From Smittia aterrima (taxonomy: Eukaryota; Arthropoda; Insecta; Diptera; Chironomidae), in assembly GCA_033063855.1 (NCBI GenBank), contig CP093830.1, positions 20,212,854 through 20,276,853 on the forward strand: a DNA stretch of 64,000 bases, in the 5' to 3' direction. Both the position numbers and the translations under genes were made by a program. The number at the start of each line of letters is the position of its first letter. Positions within the stretch are counted from its first letter, which is position 1. Below are positions 56,576 to 64,000 of this stretch, in pieces. The notes under the pieces were generated by a model. It was not told the DNA's origin. It searched no databases and worked only from the letters and a program-made list of their open reading frames with translations.

Positions 56576-57596
56576 TCACTCTGGTGGCTTTGTGTCCGGA
56601 CAATGCGACATAAAGCTTCTCATTTTGTTGCAGATTCTATGAGTTCGAGGTTGAACGCATCCTTCGCTCAACTCCCATTCGAAACATTGCTTTAAATGAT
56701 CCACAATTGTCGTTCTATTTTGTTTCTCCTTCTCAAGACCTGAAAAAATAATTTATTTTTCGTTATGTCAATCGAATTTTAAAAATAAATTTACCAGCAA
56801 CAACTTTCTCGCATTTTTCGACAGCACTTGTGATCGGTTTCTCCCAAATCTCATTTCCATTTGAGCTTTCAATCAAAAATTTCTTCACAAGCTCGAAATC
56901 AATTTTATCATCAGTCGTAAAAAGTGCATCAACTTTGCATTTTTCTTCGCAATCCATTTGGCTACGAATGAAAAATTCTTTTCGACTACACTCGGCTCTG
57001 CATTTGTCATTGACACTTTCGCTGATAGGTTGCGGATCGTAACAACACAATCCAGGAGAATAATAATAAGGATTATACTTCGAAGGCCACTCTGTGCAAT
57101 TAACAAATTCACACTTATTGAACAATTTTTCTGTCTCTTCACATTCTGGACCATAACGAAATTTAACGCAGTTTTCAGCTGAGTAATCGCTGACACAATC
57201 GTAGAACTTCACGAGACTTTGAGTCACTGAATCGCTTGCAACGTACTCGCATTTATCGAGTCCCTCTGCCACTACTTTCCTCCACTCGTATAGATCACCA
57301 TAAATATTGTCATTCCAATTGAATATTTTTTTAGCAACCGTCTTATCGATTGTTCCATTTTTGATCAACATTGTTTCGTTCAAATAGCAGTTGATTGGAC
57401 AATCTTTGTCATCATCTTCCATTGACACGCATTGTTTCGTACAAGCATCTTGAATGTATGCACTTGAGAGCTGAGGAATTTCACAACACTCTCGAAGGCT
57501 TCTTACATTTGATGGCCACGGCTTGCAGCTTTCCAAAGTTTCGTCATTACCGAAAAGTTTACCGAAGAAGCAGAAAAGAATTAAAAGCTGTTTCAT
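56576..57596 (-). CDS. Secreted double Plus-C OBP-like protein 5
   Basis: Exons 57596-56795 and 56739-56576; 321 residues. Signal peptide MKQLLILFCFFGKLFG. Domain 1 begins CKPWPSNVRSLRECCEIP; domain 2 begins VNCTEWPSK with a Tyr-rich insertion before CC, and ends SHCPDTKPPE. Both 12-cysteine sets are present. First gene of the array in transcription order; TATA box at 57637-57643. Confidence 0.7.
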
Positions 57597-57643
57597 TGTT
57601 TGATCGAAACTGTGAGAATTGATGAAAGTTTTTGAGTTTTATA

Positions 57644-58094
57644 CTTTAACAAATTTCATAAAAACGAAAATTTTAACCGGATAAATATTAAAATGATGTT
57701 AGCATGAGCTTTGAAAAAAGCTTTAACAAGTAGGATGTTATCAGTCAGTCATAAACAGGCAATCGTCAGATTCAAGTGCAAAATAAAATGTGAAAATTGT
57801 TTAAAAAAAATGAGAGGAATTCTTTTGATCTGGCAGCAGAAGATTTATTTTTCATTGACGTTTGATAATGACACAGATTATTTAAATTTTCTATCAAAAT
57901 CAACATTTCCATCTTTTATAAATAACGATTAAATTTCAGGAATCAAGTAAGAATAATCCAAGTCACACGTCGCTTGACTTAAATCGTTATTGCTGCAAAA
58001 AATCTGAACCATTCTCAGGTAGAAAACTGATAACGAATCATTCTTTAGGCAGTTTTCGTTCAGTCCACATCAGCTGATAAATCTCGAGCACGCG
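57644..58094. other. Intergenic between OBP-like and zinc-finger arrays
   Basis: Left part: upstream module of the OBP-like gene. Right part (about 57940-58094): a conserved zinc-finger upstream block (AAGTAAGAATAATCCAAGTC, CGCTTGACTTAAATC, then TCAGTCCACATCAGCTGATA) that is repeated before 62200 and 63763. Confidence 0.6.
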
Positions 58095-59245
58095 ATGGAA
58101 GAATATTCTCAAGAAATCGTCGATAATATTAAGCACGAGCCTGAAGTTCACTTCACTTGTTATCTGCCAGACGATCCAGAGACTGATGATGAACCTGAAG
58201 TGAAAGAAATTAGAATTGTGCTGCGGAAATTCGATAAAACGTGGAAGAGTCCTCCAGAGTTATTTAAATCATATTTTGCTTGTGGAAAGTGCGAATACGC
58301 AAGTAAGCGTCCCGAAGAGTGGAAGAAACATTTAAAAAATTGTAAAATAATTGAAAAATGCGAAAATTGTGGCTTAAAGAGCAAATCAAGTGAAGTCATT
58401 GGATGTGGCTTCTGCGATCATCAATTCAAGTGCAACAACTGCAAGTCGAATCACATTTTACAAATTCATCGCAAGGGCTCTACTTGGATTTGCACCAAAT
58501 GTGATTACAGAACTTTAAGCAAAGATAGTATAAGACAACATTATCAGACTCACGTTAAGAAATTTTCATGCCAAACTTGTAGCCAAAATTTCTCAAACAA
58601 GGCCAATTTGAAAAATCATCAACTAAACAAGCGACATGGAGACTACGCAACGAAGCCTGTAGTTAAGTTTAAATGCAGAACTTGCAATCATTCATTTGCA
58701 ACTAAAACAGGATTAAGACATCACGAGAAGTATTTTCACAGTAAACTCAAACTTAATTGCGATGTTTGTGGAAAAACAAGGAAAAATAAGAATGAACTCC
58801 GACAGCACATGCAAACACATCAGAAACTTCATTGTCCAATTTGTCATCACTTGTATGCTAAACGTAGTCTTCAGAGTCATATTGAAAAGCATACGACCAC
58901 TCCGAGATTTAAATGTGATGCTTGTGATAAAACTTACTACAACCAGAATGTTCTAAACATTCATAAGAGCAGAATCCACGAGATCGGTGTCAAGTTCAGT
59001 GCGATTTGTGTCAGAAGATTTTCCAGAACATAATTTTGTTGAGACTGCACATGAGAAATCATTTAACATGAGCGTCACTGGCTTGTAATATCAAGTATTG
59101 CCATCAAAATTTTTCAAATCTCAAAGAGCTTGAAGAACACAGGAAAATTCACATCGGAAAGAAAATCTACAAATGCATCGATTGCAATCATCAAACGAAA
59201 ACATTGCAGAATTTGAAATCTCACATGAAATGTCATCAAGCTTAA
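58095..59245 (+). pseudogene. C2H2 zinc-finger gene, frameshifted and internally deleted
   Basis: The frame is open from 58095 to 59032 (312 codons) and aligns with the intact paralogue at 62200: MEEYSQEIVDNIKHEPE leader, then multiple C2H2 fingers (WICTKCDYRT, CQTCSQNFSNK, CDVCGKTRK, CPICHHLY). After HKSRIHEI a 2-base insertion shifts the frame to an early TAA. Further on, CATTTAACATGAGCGT shows loss of about 100 bases, one finger, relative to the paralogue. Homology resumes to the paralogue's stop (HMKCHQA) at about 59245. A truncated protein with most fingers could still be made. Confidence 0.75.
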
Positions 59246-59301
59246 CTGAAGAAATATTTGAATTAAAATTGAAATAAATTGAACTGAAACAATAAATTAC
59301 G

Positions 59302-59400
59302 TCGTCGATAATATTAAACACGAGCCGGAAGTTCACGTCATTTGTTATCTTTAAGCTCCAGAGACTCTGATGATGTACCTGAAGTGGAAGAAATTGAAAA
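59302..59400 (+). pseudogene. Zinc-finger gene relic, leader only
   Basis: GTCGTCGATAATATTAAACA, then CACGAGCCGGAAGTTCAC matches codons for the IVDNIKHEPEVH leader of the zinc-finger genes. It has no start codon, an in-frame stop (TTATCTTTAAG) and a shifted frame after it. Only this leader segment is recognisable. Confidence 0.75.
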
Positions 59401-59616
59401 TGTAATTACCCGGATAATGCTAAAGATCCACCACGGGCAAAAGCTGCGAAGATTTAAAAAAAGCTTTCTCATTATCTTCATTGAAATTCTTTCTTTAAGA
59501 AAGTTTCTTATCATCACTTCGTCGCTCCTACGTTTTCTTTTGCAAAAAAGATTGAATTTCAAGTTTGTCTTTAGTCTCATTCTTAATTTCATCGAAAGTG
59601 GATTAGTTTTAAAAAA

Positions 59617-60775
59617 ATGATCAGAAATTTATTTAAAATATTTTGTTGCATTCTCGTTATTTCGGCAGCACCAACGAGAAACTCAGGTGCTGACGATATC
59701 GTTGAACATGTAGCTCGATTAATGCTTAAGCCGCTCTTGCGTGGTGCAATTAACAATGACATCATCGAGCTTACGAAAAGATATCACAATATGAGAGTTT
59801 TCTACGATCAAAACATTACGAAACTCGAGCAAACAATTCGCGACCTTCAAAAAGTTGTTGATAAGTTTGGAAAAAACGTTGATGATTCAGAAATTAAATA
59901 TAGAGAGTGCAAGTTAAAGATAAACTCATTGCGAAATGAATTGTCAACGACGAAGAAATTTGTGGACATGAGAAAGTACAGCAAAGCATTGCGGAAAAAG
60001 CTCAACGAGTTTCCAGCTTTCGAAGACTCAAAAAAGTAAGAAAAGTTTAGATTCGCTTTTTGATTTTAAAAATAAATTAAATATTTTCAGGAACTTTCTC
60101 GATAGCAATTTCTCGATAAAATTTTCAGTTTTTGAGATCACAAATGACAAAATGTCAGGAAATATTTTAACAAACAACGAACTTTACATTTTGCCACCGG
60201 AGATTGGGTCGATCGTTGGAAATGTTACAGAGTTTTCAGCATCACGAGTTGGATTGTTGGCTGCTAACAAAGATGCTTTCACTGGAATGAATCAGTTGAA
60301 AAGATTGAACTTATCATGGAACAAAATATCTGAGATCGAAAAGGAAAACTTCGTGGAATTGACAGAGCTGAAGTCATTGGACTTGTCAAACAATTTGATA
60401 AAGATCTTTGAGACAAATGCTTTTGTAGGATTAAACAAACTTCAAGAACTGAACTTAAGCCACAACTTGATCTCAAAAATTAATCTTGGAACTTTTGATT
60501 CTCTCTTGAATCTAAAAATTCTTAATCTGAGCTTCAACAAAATTCAAAATTTTAAAGAAGAAATCTTCACTGGAATCAAGGTCATTGAAGAATTTTATGC
60601 GAGCAACAATCAAATCAATTTGATGAATCCATCGATCATTAGTGTCTTTGAACGATCTAAACTAATTGATTTGAGCGGAAACATTTGCATTGACTTGCGT
60701 TTTCCGGAAAACTCAACAATTCTTCAACTTGCAATCGATGTCGCGAAAAATTGTTGGAAAAACCAATTTGAGTAG
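59617..60775 (+). CDS. Secreted coiled-coil plus leucine-rich-repeat protein
   Basis: Exons 59617-60035 and 60091-60775; 367 residues. Signal peptide about 1-18 (MIRNLFKIFCCILVISAA). Residues about 55-130 are charged heptad-like coiled coil (TKLEQTIRDLQKVVDKF). From about 180 on there are LRRs: LKRLNLSWNKISEI, LKSLDLSNNLIKIF, LQELNLSHNLISKI, LKILNLSFNKIQNF. The order coiled coil then LRR is the reverse of mosquito LRIM/APL1 immune proteins. No transmembrane segment seen. Extracellular recognition is a guess. AATAAA near 60778. Confidence 0.75.
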
Positions 60776-61044
60776 GAATAAAATATTTTCAATAAAAGTT
60801 TATTTATAGCACAAAGTATAATTGTCAAAACAATGATTAGGCTCAGTGAATAAATCGTATTCTTATCGAAATATTAGTTGTAAATTTTTTTTTGCAAAGT
60901 TTGCGAATTGATAAGAAACTCATTAAAAGCATGTACTGGCAAGTAATTCCCCAACCGGCAATTCAATTTCGACGATTTGTTCCGTTTGCTATTTCATTTT
61001 TCAACAATAAATCAAAATTCTCGTTGTTGCAGGAGAGAAGTTGA
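60776..61044. other. Convergent intergenic region between LRR genes
   Basis: Short spacer holding the 3' ends of two convergent LRR genes; nothing else seen. Confidence 0.5.
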
Positions 61045-61722
61045 TCATTGCATTTCATTAACTTTCTTTGGTGGACAGAGAATTGGAAGTTGTTCGTTTA
61101 ATTCTCTGATCAATTCTAGTGAATCTGCTTCCCTATTGACACAATCATTTAATCTAAATCGAGCCCATTGCAACTGGCTCAATCCGCTTAACAGATTGTG
61201 TCCGACGCTCTCGAGTTTGTTATAGTTGAAAGCAAGCCATTGAAGATTTAGGTTGTGTTGGAATAAGTTTCCGGGAAGAGAAACTAAATTCCCGTTTGCG
61301 ACAAACACTGAAAGCTGCGGAAAAGGCTTCAAGTCTTCAGACGAAATCGATGATAAGTTTGAAAATTGATAATAAATTCCTTTTAGGTTTGGAAAGAACT
61401 TTTCGATTTCTTTCGGAAAGAAAGTTAAGTCCTTTTGGTGAATGTGCAAGAACTCGACGTCGCTATTGCTTTTTCCTTGTAAATGATTTCCTCTCACCTC
61501 CTCAAGTATTAAGCCACTCTCTGAGACACTAACAGAGGATTTACAGGTGTAAACTGTTTCGATAATAACCCAAGCTGCATTATGAAATTTACAATGGAAA
61601 ATCACTTCTTGTGAGCTTTCAATCGCATTGCTCAATATTAAGGCGACGACGAAATAGATTGACAACCTGACGAGGAAAAAACGAAATTAATTTTTAAGCA
61701 ATTTCACTTCATCGACTTACAT
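61045..61722 (-). CDS. Secreted LRR protein with start codon split by an intron
   Basis: Minus-strand exon 2 is 61666-61045; exon 1 supplies AT at 61722-61721. The donor (AT|GTAAGT) and acceptor (CAG|GTTGTC) join AT+G into ATG followed by TTGTCAATC, giving a signal peptide MLSIYFVVALILSNAIESS. No other Met occurs before the final residues, so this is the only ATG that opens the frame. 207 residues with about five degenerate LRRs (LSVFVANGNLVSLPGNLF, LQWLAFNYNKLESVG). The C-terminal cap includes NDCVN and LPILCPP. A short insect LRR protein of unknown role. Confidence 0.7.
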
Positions 61723-62199
61723 GTTTGCAGAAAGACTGATTCTACCCAAATGAATTTTTGTAGATTATTTATTTCATCAAATACTTGATGAACTTCATTA
61801 TCAATTTGTTGGGTTTTTTTATTGAATAATCTTTGCAAAAACATTTCCTAGAAAGCTTGTCAAGCTTATCACTTATTTGACTCGACCATGGAAATGATCG
61901 TACGTATTTAAATGATGTGGACTGTTTCTGATGTCTTAAATTTAATTTAAATGTTTATTGAGTTTTTGAGAGAAAGAAGCATAAATTAGTTAAGATAGCT
62001 TTCAGAATGATTCTAATTTAAAATAATTTAGAACCAAAAGTTTTTTTTAAAGAAATTTAATTTTCAGGGATCAAGAAAGAATAAGCTAAGTCAATCGTCT
62101 ATTGACTTAGATCTTTGTTGCTTCCAAAAAAAGAATCATCTTCAGGTAGAAACTCAGTTTTCGTTCAGTTCACATCAGCTGATAAATCTAAAGCACGCG
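61723..62199. other. Intergenic with zinc-finger upstream block
   Basis: 5' region of the minus-strand LRR gene at the left. At about 62080-62199 the block AAGAATAAGCTAAGTC, TTGACTTAGATC and CACATCAGCTGATAAATCTA repeats the sequence upstream of 58095. Confidence 0.6.
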
Positions 62200-63423
62200 A
62201 TGGAAGAATATTCTCAAGAAATCGTCGATAACATCAAACACGAGCCGGAAGTTCACTTCACTTGTTATCTGCCAGAAGATTCAGAGACTGAAGACGAACC
62301 TGAAGTGAAAGAAGTGAAAATTATTTTGCGGAAATTTGATAAAACATGGAAAAGTTCTGCAAAGTTGTTCGAATCATATTTTGCTTGTAAAAAGTGCGAA
62401 TACGCTTACAAGACACTGGGAAACTTGGTTAAACATTTAAAAGTTTGTAAAAATTTTAAGAAATGTGAAAGTTGCTGTTTTATCAGCAAATCAGGAGAAT
62501 TCATCAAATGTTGTTTCTGCGATAAACAATTCAAGTGCAGCAATTGCAGGTCTAATCACATCTCACAAGATCATAGCAAGGGCTCAACTTGGATTTGCAC
62601 CAAATGTGATTACAGAACTTTAAGCAAAGATAGTCTAAGGCAACATTATCAGATCCACGTGAAAAAATTTGCATGTGAAACTTGTAGCCAAAACTTCTCA
62701 AACAAGGCCTCTTTGAAAAATCATCAACTAAACAATCGACATGGAGACTACGCTACGAAGCCAGAAATTAAGTTTGAATGCAGAACTTGCATTCATTCAT
62801 TTGCAACTATGCGCGGATTAAGATGTCACGAAAAGTATTTTCACAGTAAACTTAAATATCAATGCGATTTTTGTGGAAAAACAAGGAAAACTAAGGTTCG
62901 GCTCCAAACTCACCTCCAAACTCATTTCAAAGTTCATTGCCCAATTTGCCATCACTTTTTGGCTCAGCATAGTCTTCAGAGTCACTATGAAAATCATACG
63001 ACCGCTGCAAGTTTTAAATGTGATGCTTGTGAAAAGGTTTATTTCAACCAGAGAGATCTAAACATTCATAAGAGCAGAAAACACGAGATTCAGCACGTTC
63101 AGTGCGATTTGTGTCAGAAGATTTTCAAGAACAAATTTTTGTTGAGACTGCACATGAGAAATCATTTAAAAGTTTCATGTCCAACATGCAGTAAATCGAT
63201 GAGTAAAGTCAATTTAAACCAGCACATGAGCATACATTCATCAAAACGAGAGTTGCTGTTTTGTGATATCATGAAATGCCGTCAAAAGTTTTTGAACATT
63301 CAAGAACTCGAAGATCACAGGAAAATTCACATCGGAAAGAATTACTACAAATGTCCGAATTGCAATCATCAAACGAAAACATTGCGCAATATGAAATCTC
63401 ACATGAAATGTCATCAAGCTTAA
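62200..63423 (+). CDS. C2H2 zinc-finger protein, intact array member
   Basis: Single exon, 407 residues. Leader EEYSQEIVDNIKHEPEVHF contains IKHE, a fit to the SUMO-acceptor consensus, then acidic residues. The rest is tandem C2H2 and related Cys-rich fingers: FACKKCEYAYK, WICTKCDYRTL, FACETCSQNFSNK, FECRTCIHSF, YQCDFCGKTRK, VHCPICHHF, FKCDACEKVYF, VQCDLCQKIFK, VSCPTCSKSM, FCDIMKCRQKF and YKCPNCNHQTK. Probably a nuclear DNA-binding protein; targets unknown. Paralogues lie at 58095 (broken) and 63763 (cut by the window). Confidence 0.85.
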   Translation: MEEYSQEIVDNIKHEPEVHFTCYLPEDSETEDEPEVKEVKIILRKFDKTWKSSAKLFESYFACKKCEYAYKTLGNLVKHLKVCKNFKKCESCCFISKSGEFIKCCFCDKQFKCSNCRSNHISQDHSKGSTWICTKCDYRTLSKDSLRQHYQIHVKKFACETCSQNFSNKASLKNHQLNNRHGDYATKPEIKFECRTCIHSFATMRGLRCHEKYFHSKLKYQCDFCGKTRKTKVRLQTHLQTHFKVHCPICHHFLAQHSLQSHYENHTTAASFKCDACEKVYFNQRDLNIHKSRKHEIQHVQCDLCQKIFKNKFLLRLHMRNHLKVSCPTCSKSMSKVNLNQHMSIHSSKRELLFCDIMKCRQKFLNIQELEDHRKIHIGKNYYKCPNCNHQTKTLRNMKSHMKCHQA

Positions 63424-63762
63424 CCGCGACATGATCTGTCATCAAACTTAAATTTGCTTGATGAAAAAGAAAATTCTGCTTAATTATTTGAAGAAATATT
63501 TGAATTAAAATTGAAATAAAACTGAATTAAAAATGAAACTTTTTTCATATTTTGTCTTTAAATATTTTCAATTTGTAGCAAAGATGTTCATAGAAGCTTC
63601 TTTATTTGAAAGAAATTCTGTTAAAAATTTTAAATTTCAAGAAACAAGTAAGAATAAGCCAAGTCGCTTGACTTAAATCATTACTGCTGGAAAAACTGAT
63701 AACAATCATTTTCAGTTCAGCTGTCGATCAGTTCGCATAAGCTGCTGAATTTAAAGTTCGTA

Positions 63763-64000
63763 ATGGAAGAATATTCTCAAGAAATCGTCGATAACATCAA
63801 GCACGAGCCGGAAGTTCACTTCACTTGTTATCTGCCAGAAGATTCAGAGACTGAAGATAAACCAGAAGTGAAAGAAGTCAAAATTGTTGTGCGGAAATTC
63901 GATAAAACATGGAAAAATCCTCCTGAATTGTTCAAATCATATTTTGCTTGTGGAAAATGTGGATTTGCAGGCAAGCAGACTAAAGAATTAAAAAAACATT
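63763..64000 (+). CDS. C2H2 zinc-finger protein, 3' partial
   Basis: Opens with ATG at 63763 and the same leader (EEYSQEIVDNIKHEPEVHF), then KFDKTWKNPPELFKSYFACG and the first Cys pair. It runs off the window end with no stop. The upstream block (AAGTAAGAATAAGCCAAGTC, GCTTGACTTAAATC) matches the other copies. Third tandem member; the array may continue to the right. Confidence 0.85.
   Translation, partial: MEEYSQEIVDNIKHEPEVHFTCYLPEDSETEDKPEVKEVKIVVRKFDKTWKNPPELFKSYFACGKCGFAGKQTKELKKH

Noticed and set aside
61296..61532. 78-codon plus-strand open frame
   Set aside because: Antisense to the LRR gene, with low complexity and no start context or splice support.
1..64000. tRNA, rRNA, CRISPR, bacterial operon or viral genes
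   Set aside because: No cloverleaf, rRNA, spaced repeats or prokaryotic gene organisation was recognised; a dedicated RNA gene scan was not possible.

Overview
This is animal nuclear DNA: AT-rich, with short introns (mostly 55-70 nt), GT-AG splicing, AATAAA signals, and TATA plus TCAGT-like initiators. The protein families point to an insect: a Drosophila-like L-type calcium channel, Plus-C odorant-binding proteins, DUF1091 secreted proteins, small Kunitz proteins and scully/Rcd-1 orthologues. The compact layout and families suggest a nematoceran fly, perhaps a non-biting midge; the family-level guess is inference. No prokaryotic, CRISPR or viral features were seen.

Layout. (1) 0.77-16.6 kb (+): most of an L-type voltage-gated calcium channel alpha1 gene (Ca-alpha1D type). 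Its 5' end lies outside the window, it has two pairs of alternative exons and several C-terminal splice outcomes, and a probable long 3' UTR follows to about 19 kb. A 12-cysteine Plus-C odorant-binding protein gene lies antisense inside one intron (11.17-11.88 kb). (2) 20.1-23.6 kb (+): two tandem paralogous FHA-domain nuclear proteins; the first carries SILK and KISF protein phosphatase 1 docking motifs. (3) 24.1-28.4 kb (+): non-lysosomal glucosylceramidase (GBA2), with a same-strand Kunitz gene nested in an intron. (4) 28.9-33.5 kb (+): Kunitz array with four more intact single-domain genes, one two-domain derivative and one relic. (5) 33.9-37.5 kb: four DUF1091 secreted proteins on both strands, then a gene for a 35-residue membrane micropeptide. 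(6) 38.5-50.1 kb: compact housekeeping block with a glycerol kinase 5-like FGGY kinase, thymidylate kinase, HSD17B10/scully, CNOT9/Rcd-1 (-), a membrane SDR (-), mitochondrial acyl carrier protein and exportin-4. (7) 50.4-57.6 kb (-): five tandem genes for secreted proteins built of two consecutive 12-Cys Plus-C-like domains. (8) 58.1-64 kb: a C2H2 zinc-finger array with one decayed gene, one short relic, one intact gene and one gene cut by the window end. A coiled-coil/LRR protein gene (+) and an LRR protein gene (-) sit between the copies.

The window combines conserved single-copy genes with four local tandem expansions (FHA, Kunitz, double Plus-C, zinc finger) at different stages of divergence and decay. 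Unusual points include the antisense gene inside the channel, a catalytic Lys to Thr change in the scully protein, a start codon split by an intron, a probable GC-AG intron and a family of small inverted-repeat elements in the channel introns. All gene models are hand-read from splice signals and reading-frame continuity, without transcript data.
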